64,000 nt of DNA, taken from contig NC_018317.1 of the NCBI RefSeq assembly GCF_000234665.1, positions 95,285 to 159,284 on the forward strand, in the 5' to 3' direction. Origin of the DNA: Leishmania mexicana MHOM/GT/2001/U1103 (Eukaryota; Euglenozoa; Kinetoplastea; Trypanosomatida; Trypanosomatidae). The notes under the pieces were generated by a model. It saw nothing but the letters and a program-made list of their open reading frames with translations, did no database searches and was not told where the DNA came from. Both the position numbers and the translations under genes were made by a program. Of this stretch, positions 31,429-41,204 are shown in pieces. Every line of letters starts with the position of its first letter. The stretch's first letter is position 1.

Positions 31429-33294
31429 ATGCTACCAGCGGCAAATATCTACCGACTAATCCTGATTGTAGCCGGTGTTGTTGTGCTGCTCGGCAGCGCG
31501 GTGTCAGGTGTTCGCGTTGGCGTGACAAGGTGTGGGGGAATCATCCCGATTGACAGTCAGTATTTTCTTGACCCTGTCTGGGCCTTTACAACCTTTCGAA
31601 ACCGTATTGAGAGGTTGAGCAACGACTCTCTCGTCTTTGAGAAACGGTTTGTTTCTGAGAGACTCAAGGAGCAGGTAATGATAGAGTCTGGTGCAGACCT
31701 CAGTAGTGTGACGGTGTTCGAGATTGTGCCGACGACTGGCAAAAGCATCGATGCTACGGGTTCAAAAAGTCCCAGTGAACTGTGCTCGGTCTCTCTCGAC
31801 CCTCTGGCTGGCGCCATGGTTGGGGTTGTCTCCCGCGGCGCGCGCCTGACTTTTCTCAACGCGGATCCTGCAGAGAGTGCGGCGTGCTCTTCGGCTTTAA
31901 ATGTCTCTCTGCAGCCGCACCAGGGAAATGCGACCTGGGTTTACTTTGCTAGGGGCAAGTTCGCATACTCGAACTCGATCACATTGGTCGGCGCCTCCGG
32001 CGTCACGTGGCCGATGACGCTCACCTTCAGCTCTGAATGCCCAATCCAGCTGATTGTACTCTTGGATCAGTATGGTGCAATCGACCGATGGTTCGTATGG
32101 ATACCAACGACCGCCTACACTGCTACAGTAGTGGCTATTCTCCTTCCTGTCGTTCTACTTCGTTCGAGACTTCCCGTTCACCTCGCCGGGATCTGCTTGT
32201 TTTTGGTTTTTCTAGGGTTTTTCGGCTCTTGCATTGGTCTTGTTGTCGAGCTGCTTCAATGGCAGAGCGCGGTGGGAAGGCTGTATCCTTTCCCGGACTC
32301 GGTTACGCTTTACTGTTGTCTTTGCCTGCTGTACACACTGCTGTTCGTGCCTGTTTTGTACCGCCAAGGAAACAACACAATTCTCTTTATGGGAGTAACT
32401 CGGCTCCTTATTTTTGGGCTCAACTGTGCCCTGTGCGTCGGTTATTGGGTAATGGGTTTCGTAGTTTTGGGTTCTTTGGGAGTGCTTCAGTATCTGGTCA
32501 CCAATTTTATTCTAACCTACTACTATGCGTACGTTTCCGTGTACCTGCGACGTGCAGTGAAGGGATCGTCGTCCCTACCCAAGTTCTCGAACAACTTCGT
32601 GTATCTCTGGTGCGCGCCTGTCACACCGTTCGCATGCTGTGCGCTGATGTACTACGACCTGTATCTGCTCACTCACAGCAACGTTGAACGCGATCCCGTG
32701 GCGGCTCGCATGCGAGATGTCGTTCGTATCTACAACGTCCAGCTGTCATTGCCGCTTCTGTTTTTTCAGAATGTGTATGGAGTCGCACTCCTGGCAACCG
32801 CGTGTGCTTATCACATGCCTTTTTTAACGCTTCTTTTTGTGGCTCTCCTCCTTTGGATCGTGCACTCCATTTACGTGGTTGAGCAGTGCACGAAAGAGTG
32901 GGCGCGGTGGCACCGGCGGGGCCTCTCTTTGGGATTTTGCGGGTGCCTTTCTCTCCCTACCGCCATGACGGCACTCCTCTCCCTGGATTACGAAGCGAAT
33001 GCGTCAGGAACAGCCACTTTGCCTCCGCAAAGTGGGCTACAAGCTCCTCGACCGAATCAGCACCAGAGAGGTATCGCCGAGTATCAGGCAGGAGAGGGAC
33101 TTCACACCACTTCAACAGAGAATGATAGCAGCGAAGTGGTTCCCCCCTCTTTTCCGCCCTCTCATCATTCGGAGGATGATCATATAGCGACGCCCCAACG
33201 ACGCCCCGGAAGTAACCCTGCGGGATCCACTACTCTGCCTACAGAGCATGTCAACGATGTTCTGGAGTTCTGGCCGAACAGCGTGGAGAGGTAG
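31429..33294 (+). CDS. Polytopic membrane protein, hypothetical
   Basis: Predicted 621 aa. Residues 8-30 form a signal peptide or signal anchor (YRLILIVAGVVVLLGSAVSG). A lumenal or extracellular domain of about 190 residues follows, with several N-glycosylation sequons (NDSL, NVSL, NATW). From about residue 225 come eight or so hydrophobic segments, for example WIPTTAYTATVVAILLPVVL, HLAGICLFLVFLGFFGSCIG and VTLYCCLCLLYTLLFVPVLY. The last 85 residues are hydrophilic, rich in Pro, Ser and His and probably cytosolic. The segment RIYNVQLSLPLLFFQN before the last two helices is the most distinctive motif. I do not recognise a family and assign no transport function. The ATG at 31429 begins MLPAANIY. 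Codon choice is moderately AT-tolerant, like the preceding gene. Confidence 0.8.
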   Translation: MLPAANIYRLILIVAGVVVLLGSAVSGVRVGVTRCGGIIPIDSQYFLDPVWAFTTFRNRIERLSNDSLVFEKRFVSERLKEQVMIESGADLSSVTVFEIVPTTGKSIDATGSKSPSELCSVSLDPLAGAMVGVVSRGARLTFLNADPAESAACSSALNVSLQPHQGNATWVYFARGKFAYSNSITLVGASGVTWPMTLTFSSECPIQLIVLLDQYGAIDRWFVWIPTTAYTATVVAILLPVVLLRSRLPVHLAGICLFLVFLGFFGSCIGLVVELLQWQSAVGRLYPFPDSVTLYCCLCLLYTLLFVPVLYRQGNNTILFMGVTRLLIFGLNCALCVGYWVMGFVVLGSLGVLQYLVTNFILTYYYAYVSVYLRRAVKGSSSLPKFSNNFVYLWCAPVTPFACCALMYYDLYLLTHSNVERDPVAARMRDVVRIYNVQLSLPLLFFQNVYGVALLATACAYHMPFLTLLFVALLLWIVHSIYVVEQCTKEWARWHRRGLSLGFCGCLSLPTAMTALLSLDYEANASGTATLPPQSGLQAPRPNQHQRGIAEYQAGEGLHTTSTENDSSEVVPPSFPPSHHSEDDHIATPQRRPGSNPAGSTTLPTEHVNDVLEFWPNSVER

Positions 33295-34013
33295 CACTCA
33301 TGCACGTAGTCGCGGAGCGTTGTCGTGGTTCCTTGATGGGACCTGCTTGCTTGATTGCAGTACGATGCGGATGCTGGCTTACACCTTCCCTTTGGCATTT
33401 TCACCGTCTGAGTTTTATACGTGGACTTCTTTTTTCGGTCCCGTTCACCCCCCTTGCCATTGCGTGTCGTCATAGAAAATTGAATCAAAGTTGTGGGTAC
33501 AAACGTGCGTTCTCGTGGGCCGTGCAGAGATGGAAAGGGACCCCCTGGTCCGACTGCTTTCACCCTCTCAAGTTGAACACGTGAAACACGGGTGAGGTAC
33601 TGAAAAGAGGTCCAGCTGCGCGTTCACCCCGAAGTGGCCGCCAACCCTCTGAGCCATAGCAATGATAATCAAAGGATCATCGCAACACCATTCGAGTCCA
33701 CCACTGTTCTCCACGACTCTCTCTTTTCTGTGTTTCCATGAAATGTTTCGAACTTTTTTTTTCCGCACTCGCTACCCACGCCCGCCGACCGTCTGGCTAG
33801 AAGAGAACAGCCAGCAGTAGGAAGAACAGGTAGCAAATCTCACCGGGTCTCCAGCCGTCATTGGTACGCCAGCACCACGGTGCTTAACGGCGTGTCTGCG
33901 TGCGTGCGTTGGAAGACGCGCGTGTGCAGTCAGTGCGAGACTCTTTATGCACAGCTCATTTGCTGTGGGTTGGCTCTAGAGCTGCAGCTTGCTGGCATAC
34001 TTGGTAGACGTCA
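33295..34013. other. Intergenic region between the membrane protein and golgin-like genes
   Basis: About 720 bases with no credible gene. A pyrimidine-rich stretch near 33700-33770, including T9, is the best splice-signal candidate for the golgin-like gene; otherwise nothing distinctive is seen. Confidence 0.65.
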
Positions 34014-36290
34014 ATGTGGGCGAGCTTTCTGGATCAAATCCAACAGCGAATTGAAGATGCTGTGGATCTCCTCGGCGATGAGGAGGCGGAAGACGTTGGG
34101 CGGGAGGATGCCGCATGCGTTGTGGTAGCCAGCCCTGCCGCTGACTTGAAGGGCTCCGTACTGCCTCAGGAGCGGATGCGAGAGCAGCCTGTTTCATCAG
34201 CTGACAATTCAGATGGTGGCGCTGGTGCGGAAGGATTGGAGGAGGACGAGCTGAACGAGCTGGTAATCCCATCCGCTCTTCCAGAGCCCGGCTTGCGTAG
34301 ATCCGCACCGGCAGCAACGGTGCCGCCAGCGCCTCCGACGCTGCCTTCGTCATCGGCCACACCCGGCTTGTCAGTGGTCACCCTGTCGCCGAAACCCACG
34401 ACGTTTTCTGACCCGACAGACGTGACCCCCTCTGCCGCCGCAGGACCTCAGTTAGTGCCAGCTTCACGAGAAACAGGGGAGCAACACCCCAGTGCTGTTC
34501 CTAGCGACACCAATCCCTCGATAGCAGGATCACGGCTTACACCACAAGCGGAGGAGGTCACGGTGGCACCTGAGGAGCTTGCAGCACCGCCACCTGTTAG
34601 CTCGTTGTCGGCGAAGTCGCCCTCGCTAGAGGGCGCCGACCTTCATTCCGCCCTGCTTCATGCAGAAGGTACCACTGCCCTGACTTCCAACCCGACTTCA
34701 GCGTCTTCGACTGGGAAGGCCATTCCATCTACGTCGTGTCCCCCGTCTCCTTCGTTGCCTGCTGCAACCGGACCTTCCCCAGGACCCCCTTCGGCGGTGC
34801 TGGGGGAGTCCAGCGACATAGGGCAGCTGCTTCGATTCCAGCAGCAGTTGGCAGAGGAGATGGAGAATGTGGCTAAGCTGCAGCGTCAAAACGCATCCTT
34901 GAGGGACCGCGTCTCTGGGCTTGAAGAGCAGCTGGCAGGAGCCACATCTTCCCTTGCGCGCACTGCAGACAGTGAGCAACAGATATCGCTGCTGATCGAG
35001 AGGCTCGGAAAGGAGAGGGAGAGACACAAGGCAGTGGCAGAGGAGCGGAACCAGCTGAAAGAGCACCTCCAGGATCTTGAAGAAGAGCTAGAAGAGTATC
35101 GTGTTCGGGAAGAGGGCTGGATAAGTGGGCAGAAGCGGGAACAAGAGAACGCGATCGCTGCGCAGCAGTGCATTGCCCAGCTCGAGAATGACATGCGGTC
35201 TTGCAACGCCGTCGTTGACAACCTCAGGACCCAACTTAAGGAAGCGAAGCACCTAAACGGTGTCCTACAAAACCAGGTGGAAGAGCTGAAGGTGAGCTAC
35301 TCCGCCCAGCTGGATACCGTAAAAGAGTCAAGCTCCGACACCGTTGATCAGCTTCGCCAAGAGGTGGAGCAGCTGCGCAGCTCTTTACAGAACCTGTCGA
35401 CAGAGTATGACACACGAACAGCAGAGCTGGAGAGAGAGGTGCAGAGCGCAAACATGCACGCCCATCAAGCAGAGGCCCGTCTGAGTGAGATGGCACTTGG
35501 GTCTGTCAACACGCTGCAGGATCTCCGCAGTGAACTCGAGGATTCTCAGCGCAGCAGCGCCACCTGGAAGGCGGAGGCGCAGAAAACGCGCCACGAGTAC
35601 ACGACGCTACTCGAACAGTATGCATCACTGAAGCGGTCTCGAGGGGCAGCAGAGGCCGAGTTGCGCGACCGGCTCAGCTACGAGTCTAACACAGTCTCTG
35701 CTCTGCGGAAAGGCATCCGTGAGTGGGAAGATCGATATCTGGCGCTGCAGGAATCCGTGGGCGCGACGCAGACGGAGATAGAGGAGCAGCGAAAGACAAT
35801 CATGCAGCTGGAATCCACGATTCAAAAGATGAAGGGGTCCGGCGCTGACATGCTGGGCCAGTCTCAGAGCGAAGTCCTCGTGAGTACGAACGCGCTGCCT
35901 GTGAAGGCTTCGTTCTCGGAGCCTTCACTGTCAGGGTCACCTTTGAACGAGACACTTGGGGGGCGGCTAATGTCAGCTCCCCCGCTGAACCCCTTCATAA
36001 GCATGAAGCGGCCAGCTTGGAGCGATTCGAGGGACTGCAAAACACGCGAGCGACTCGAGCAGGAGGTGGTGCGGCAGTCTGCCGAGCTGGAGCGCGTCCG
36101 GGCCGCAGCCGCTGACGCCGAGGTCTGGAAAGCAAAGTACGATCGCCTGCAAGAGGAGCACGACCTGCTGCTTCAACTGTATGGGCAGCTCGAGGAAGAT
36201 GTCAGTGCGTTGAGGAAGAACGGCGCTGGGATTTTGTCTGCTGCTGCCTCTTCTGCTTCCGGGTCTGTATCCGCCGCTGCTGCGCCTTAG
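34014..36290 (+). CDS. Golgin/TMF-like coiled-coil protein
   Basis: Predicted 758 aa. The N-terminus (MWASFLDQIQQRIEDAVDLL) is a short amphipathic helix like those opening several golgins. Residues 30-265 are low-complexity and rich in Pro, Ser, Thr and Ala. From about 268 to 630 there is near-continuous coiled coil (AEEMENVAKLQRQNASLRDR, QLKEHLQDLEEELEEYRVRE). After a Ser/Pro break, a final coil at about 690-740 contains YDRLQEEHDLLLQLYGQLEE, resembling the TMF C-terminal motif Y-LL-YGEK-EE-EL. TMF-type golgins tether vesicles at the Golgi and bind Rab6. I infer a Golgi role from layout and this motif only; another coiled-coil cytoskeletal protein would look similar. A strong G-quadruplex motif lies just after the stop. 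Confidence 0.78.
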   Translation: MWASFLDQIQQRIEDAVDLLGDEEAEDVGREDAACVVVASPAADLKGSVLPQERMREQPVSSADNSDGGAGAEGLEEDELNELVIPSALPEPGLRRSAPAATVPPAPPTLPSSSATPGLSVVTLSPKPTTFSDPTDVTPSAAAGPQLVPASRETGEQHPSAVPSDTNPSIAGSRLTPQAEEVTVAPEELAAPPPVSSLSAKSPSLEGADLHSALLHAEGTTALTSNPTSASSTGKAIPSTSCPPSPSLPAATGPSPGPPSAVLGESSDIGQLLRFQQQLAEEMENVAKLQRQNASLRDRVSGLEEQLAGATSSLARTADSEQQISLLIERLGKERERHKAVAEERNQLKEHLQDLEEELEEYRVREEGWISGQKREQENAIAAQQCIAQLENDMRSCNAVVDNLRTQLKEAKHLNGVLQNQVEELKVSYSAQLDTVKESSSDTVDQLRQEVEQLRSSLQNLSTEYDTRTAELEREVQSANMHAHQAEARLSEMALGSVNTLQDLRSELEDSQRSSATWKAEAQKTRHEYTTLLEQYASLKRSRGAAEAELRDRLSYESNTVSALRKGIREWEDRYLALQESVGATQTEIEEQRKTIMQLESTIQKMKGSGADMLGQSQSEVLVSTNALPVKASFSEPSLSGSPLNETLGGRLMSAPPLNPFISMKRPAWSDSRDCKTRERLEQEVVRQSAELERVRAAAADAEVWKAKYDRLQEEHDLLLQLYGQLEEDVSALRKNGAGILSAAASSASGSVSAAAAP

Positions 36291-37531
36291 CGTTCTGAAC
36301 TGAAGAGTTGGCGGAGGAATCTTGGGGTGGGAGGGGTGGGGTGGGGTGGGGAGAAAGGACTATTACGGAAGAATGGCAGTGTGGGGTGAGGAGATGAGCC
36401 TGGGTTACAGCAGCGCATTGTGAGACGGTTGCTGGATCCATCCGTTCAAAGGCGCCGAGCGTCCAACCGGAGCGACGGTCTTTTTATGTTCTTTCTTTCT
36501 GTTCCTGGGTTGCCTTTACAACGTACTTGCGTGTTCCCTCCACCTTTGCCCCACTCCCCCCATTTCCCATCTGTCTCTGCCCTTACTTCAGACTGGCATT
36601 TGGCTTTTCTACTGACACCCCATTTACCTTGCAAGGGAGAGAAAGGCGGCGGGAGGGGGAGGGGTGTTCATGGAGCTGCCTCGGAGCCTCTGGGCACTTG
36701 TCAGCCACAGTGCGCACCTCCAACCCTTGTGCGGCTCCTCGCTACGTCATTATCTCGTCGTTTGCGGTGCGTAGAGACGACGTTGACAGCAACAACAGTC
36801 GTCTGGTTGTGTGGATTGTGTGCAAAAAAGTCACAGGCGAGTGACGCAGACGCGCGCTTTTGCCCTCCTGTGCAGCGCACATGTAATGACGGTTGCTACG
36901 AAAAAAAAAAGAAACGGGGGAAATGTCAGTGGCGCTGTTCGGGGTACCCTCTGGATGTTCCTTTTTTTTTTCGCCTTATCACTCCTACACTATGTCTTGT
37001 CTCCCTCCCCCTCCTGCTTCATCTTTTCAAGTAGTGATGGTTGGCGGTAGCGGTGGTGGTGCCGATGCCCCTGCTGCTTTCCTCATCCTTGTTTATTCCT
37101 CGCCGCCGTTCTATATCTCGCACCCTCAACTCTGTCTCGTCGTCTCTGACTCTCGAGGACGGTGATGCCCTTACCTCTCTGTTTCTCGCTCTCGGCACAC
37201 CATACCGCTTGAAGGAACGGTTGGGTACCCTTGTATGCAGAGGAACCTTGTATGTACCAACACACACACGCGCAGCTGCACTAACACTGCTGCTTGACAA
37301 CACTCCGCTTCATAGCAGGTGAAAGGACGGAGACCAAACAGGCAAGCCAGACACACGAAGGTGTCCACCAAGCGGACCATCACGGACTCCGCCTTAATCT
37401 CTTCGCGGGTGGCCTCTTCAGAGTGTTTCCTCTGCAGCGCCACCCCACCTTCTTCGCTTTCAGACACACCTCTCTCTCCGTTGTTTCCTCCATCCTACCC
37501 TTGCTCAGCTGCCTCAGTGGAGTCTCTAATA
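36291..37531. other. Intergenic region before the histidine phosphatase gene
   Basis: About 1.2 kb including the quadruplex motif at 36324-36351. Pyrimidine tracts near 36500-36570, 36960-37020 and 37467-37506 are visible. AG at 37507-37508 and 37516-37517 directly after the last tract are good acceptors for the phosphatase mRNA. The phosphatase frame is open back to 37316, after TAG 37313-37315, but has no ATG. Confidence 0.6.
36324..36351 (+). other. G-quadruplex motif in the presumed 3'UTR
   Basis: Six runs of three or four G, separated by single T or A, start 34 bases after the golgin-like stop codon. This meets the usual intramolecular quadruplex rule with minimal loops, on the sense strand, so it could form in the RNA. 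Confidence 0.6.
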
Positions 37532-39223
37532 ACGCCTTCTGTCATTTCGTCCCTGACGGGGGATTCCGGGACGAAGCTGGTGCTGGGTTGTGTGGCAGCG
37601 GGGGCTGCGGTGGTGGGCCTCCTGCTCTTTTCAACCCTCTTGTGCAAAAACTGGAGATGCTGGCGACTGCGACTCGGCAGAAAGTCGCGAGTGGCAGCTA
37701 CAACGCACTCGACAACGAAACCGTATGCTCCGATTCGCAGCATCCTTTCAGAGACCCGCAGCTGTGCCCCAAATGGGACGCGTGCCGCCGCCGCTGCGGA
37801 CGAGGTGACTCTGTTGACGGCCCCACAGTTTGCGAAGTCCACAAAGGATACCCGAAGCACCGCGCGGCAGCAGGAGGAGCAACTCAGCGATTTGTTTGTG
37901 CTGATTCGGCATGGTGAGCGCCAGGATCACGTTGATCGTGCGTGGAAAGGGAACGCCCTTCTCCCCCTCTACGACCCGCCTCTGTCAAACGCTGGCCGGA
38001 TGCAGAGCTTTGAGACGGCGCTTAGGTACTTCACACTCCGGCAAGAGAGGAAGGTGGAGAGGCGCATCCGCGGCATGTTCACGCTCTTTCTCGTTTCCCC
38101 ATTTCACCGGTGTATTGAGACGGCAGCGGTGATGAACGTCATTGCATTTGAGGGAAGGCTGCCAATGTACGTGGAGCCTCTCTTGTCGGATTGGCAGAAG
38201 GCGAAGGTGTTTCGCACCGCTCCCGTACTGGGAGGCTCGTACACGACCACTGAGCGGCCCAGCGTGCCCGGGGCAAAAGGCGATCGGCTCCTTTTCCGAC
38301 CACAAGTGGAGGCGCTTCGCGCGACGCTGATCCCGTTCCTGAAAACGCGCGCAGCGGAAGAAACCGAGCTCCTCGCCGAATACAACATCGGCACTGAGGT
38401 GGCGAGTGCATGGGCCACGTTGGCGGAGGAGTGGCTAAACACGCACACCGCGCTTCCCGTCTGGACGTGCGCCGCGGCGACGAGTGCCATTGAGGCAAAG
38501 GTCGCCTCGCGGTCTGACGGCACCAGTGATGTGCGTGCAACAAGCCGAAGGGCTGGCAAGAGCTCTCAGTCTTCTCCACGAGATGCCTCGGATGAGGGGT
38601 ACTGCGGCTGCGGCGTGGCGCACCCAGAGGGCAAGTCGGACCTGGTCCGGCGCTGCGAGCAGGTGATGAGCACGCACTTTCTCCGCTGCGCCGCTGTCGA
38701 GTCGGATACGATGGTGCCTTTGGCAATCCAGACTGCCGTGGCCGCGGAGCGAAAGACGCGTTTGCCCAAGTATTTTCAAATTTGGGGAGAGCGCACAGCG
38801 GAGAACCGCGAGTCTGCCGGGCCGCCGGCGCTGCTGCCACCGATGCACATCATGGCCATCACCCACGCCGACGTGGTGTCCACGCTCTTGGAGGTGTGCT
38901 GCCCCAAGTATCACGACAAGGGTGCCGGCTATTCGGTGCCCTACTGCAGCGTCACGACGCTTCAGCGACACAACAACTACTACCGCATCCCGACCGCAGA
39001 GGAGCGGCGACGACGAGAAGCGAGTGTCAGCACTCTCGCACCTGCTCAAAATCGCGGAAAGTGGTGTGCAAAGAGGAAAGGGAACACAGCATCATCCAAG
39101 AATCAGCTGACGACTCCGATTCGGACAAGACCACTCTCGCCATTGCCTGTGGAGTGGAATGTGGAGGTGGTCGGCTCCACCGACCTGCTGCGCACTCGCA
39201 TCGTGATTCAGTACGGCAAGTAG
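37532..39223 (+). CDS. Membrane-anchored histidine phosphatase family protein, start codon missing
   Basis: Histidine-phosphatase (phosphoglycerate mutase-like) superfamily. The catalytic motif LIRHGER has its histidine codon at 37910-37912. LSNAGRMQSFE follows, then SPFHRCIETAAVM with the second conserved arginine region, and the distal ITHAD histidine at 38864-38866. A hydrophobic segment before the domain (LVLGCVAAGAAVVGLLLFST, from 37577) suggests a signal anchor. The frame is open from 37316 but its first ATG, at 38000, is downstream of the catalytic histidine. The start given is an ACG at 37532: read as a start it would yield a short N-terminus before the anchor (563 aa in all), and it lies just after good splice-acceptor AGs. 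That choice is inference; the gene may be broken, misread, or use a near-cognate start. Confidence 0.6.
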   Translation, partial: TPSVISSLTGDSGTKLVLGCVAAGAAVVGLLLFSTLLCKNWRCWRLRLGRKSRVAATTHSTTKPYAPIRSILSETRSCAPNGTRAAAAADEVTLLTAPQFAKSTKDTRSTARQQEEQLSDLFVLIRHGERQDHVDRAWKGNALLPLYDPPLSNAGRMQSFETALRYFTLRQERKVERRIRGMFTLFLVSPFHRCIETAAVMNVIAFEGRLPMYVEPLLSDWQKAKVFRTAPVLGGSYTTTERPSVPGAKGDRLLFRPQVEALRATLIPFLKTRAAEETELLAEYNIGTEVASAWATLAEEWLNTHTALPVWTCAAATSAIEAKVASRSDGTSDVRATSRRAGKSSQSSPRDASDEGYCGCGVAHPEGKSDLVRRCEQVMSTHFLRCAAVESDTMVPLAIQTAVAAERKTRLPKYFQIWGERTAENRESAGPPALLPPMHIMAITHADVVSTLLEVCCPKYHDKGAGYSVPYCSVTTLQRHNNYYRIPTAEERRRREASVSTLAPAQNRGKWCAKRKGNTASSKNQLTTPIRTRPLSPLPVEWNVEVVGSTDLLRTRIVIQYGK

Positions 39224-41204
39224 AGGAGATGGCGTGGACCGGAAGGCGCTAGCGCACACGTGCGCCGCCGCGCTTGGAGTCACGCAGCCATTGCTGACTT
39301 GCCCTCTGTTTCATCCGAGTCATGGAATATGTGTGCGGGTATGTATGTGACGGCGGCTGCACTGCCAGGGGACGTGATTGCATCTTCCTCGCTCGTTCGT
39401 GTGCCTGTTTTTCTTCTTCCCTTCTTCTGCTTGTGTGGGTCGCCCCTACGGCTCACGGCAAACAAAGAGCGAAAATGACGTGAGTAAGCGCTGCTGTTCG
39501 GGCGGCACACAGGCAAACATGTCGGGGGAGATGCCATGAAAAGTGCGGTACCGCTCGTTTCTCAGCACGAGCACCATGAGAAGGGAAACCCGTGCGTACA
39601 AACGGCCCCTCCTCCGTCTGTTCGTGTGCCTTGAAGGGTCGCAAAGAGGGGTGAGGGGGAGGGGGACGGCATTTCGAAATTGGCGCCTCCTTGTGTGCGT
39701 ATGCGTCCATTTCTTCGAAGGTGCTTGCGCCGTTGTGACTCAGGGACGAGAGGCGGCGTGAGGCAAGTAGGAGCGTCGCAAGACGACCAGAGAAAAAGCG
39801 AAAGTGCAGACAGGCACAGACACGCACACGCGCGGTTGCGTATTTGTCTCTCATCCCTTTCTCTTTCTTTTTATCACCTTTCGTTTGTTTGTCTTCAGGT
39901 CCTGCATCTCCTCCCCTCCCCGCTCCGGTATGCACTGGTCTTCTTCTCCCAGCTTTCTCTGTTCGTCTCCTCCTCTGGTAGTTTCCCTTTCGTGCCTCAC
40001 TCGGCTCTCTGCACACCCCACGTTCGTTCTCTGTCTCCAGGTCAGCTTCAAAGCCGTTTTAAGTTTTCTCCTACCACTGGTACACACACACACGCACACA
40101 CACAAACGCACACGCACACACGAGAGAAATAGCAACAGCAGCGACAACCAACAACAACCAGAAACCCCTCTTTACCGCAAGAGATCAACAAGCGGAAACA
40201 GCTTGCAACAGTAGCTGCGCGGTATTCTCTTTCTTCCGCTTTGGTCTTTTACGCGCGCCGTCTCTGCGCTGCTCTGCTCCGACAAGCGCCAGAAATGTGA
40301 ACAGCACGGACGTATAGCGAGGTGTCTTTACAGCGGCCCATAGGCACACGATCATACGTACACGTACGGCGTATACGAGGCGGCACTGAAAAGACATACA
40401 GAGCTCAATCACCCCAAAAGACGTGTCCACTCTTTTACTTTTCGTCTCATCCTTTTCTTTGCGGCTCCGAGGACGCAGCGGCCCATCATTACGGACTGGC
40501 GAGTCGTCGTCTCCCTCATCTTTTATCTTGTCGCCACCTCTTGTGTTCCGCATTACCGGTAACCAACGACGTCCTTCTACCAAGCGAAACGCACCCAACC
40601 TACTCCACACACACGCACACACACGCGCGCGCGAGAGAACACAACACTTTAAGGAAAGCTCAGGCGAAAAAAAAATACAAAAAAGAAATAAGGTGGTGGG
40701 GGACACGAAAACAGCAGCAAGGCATCCAAAGCAAAGAGACAACAACGACAAAGAGAGTTGGGCACCGCTGCTGGCTGAAGAGGGAGGGGGGGGGATATTG
40801 CTGCGTGCGTAGATCTCTCTCTCTTTATACACATTTCTTTTCGCTTCGTTCGCGTCCCATTCTCTGTTTTGTTGTGTGGCTTCTCCGGAGTTCGGGGGTC
40901 CTCAGTCATCCTCTCCCCACTCCCTGGACTGCTGCGTATTTGGTGTTTCGTTCTCTCTTTTTTTTCTTTGTCTCCGCGCCGTGCTGCTTTCGCGCCTCTC
41001 AGTGGGGCAAGGGAAACAAAGAGAAAGGGGACGTCTGTCCTCCCCCTCCCCTGCTCGTGTTTCTCACAGTCACGTGCGTTTCTTGGCGTTGGTGCTTGCA
41101 GACACCGTCGCTTGCCTGCTGCACTTACTCCCTGTTTGTGTTTTTTTTTTGCTCTTCGAGGTTGTCTCGCTGGACATCAAGTCTGCGTGGAACCGCAGGA
41201 GATC
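39224..41204. other. Intergenic region between the phosphatase and ASCC3-like genes
   Basis: About 2 kb without a credible gene. It has several pyrimidine tracts, a (CA)-rich stretch at 40081-40122, another at 40605-40625, and a T-run with AG just before the helicase ATG. Long open frames here (including one reaching into the helicase gene from upstream) are simple-sequence and lack conserved features. Confidence 0.7.
41141..41160 (+). promoter_or_regulatory. Candidate trans-splice acceptor of the ASCC3-like gene
   Basis: Ten T residues (41141-41150) followed by GCTCTTCGAG put AG at 41159-41160, 44 bases before ATG 41205. This supports the chosen start over the longer open frame that begins near 40869 with TTG. 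Confidence 0.6.
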
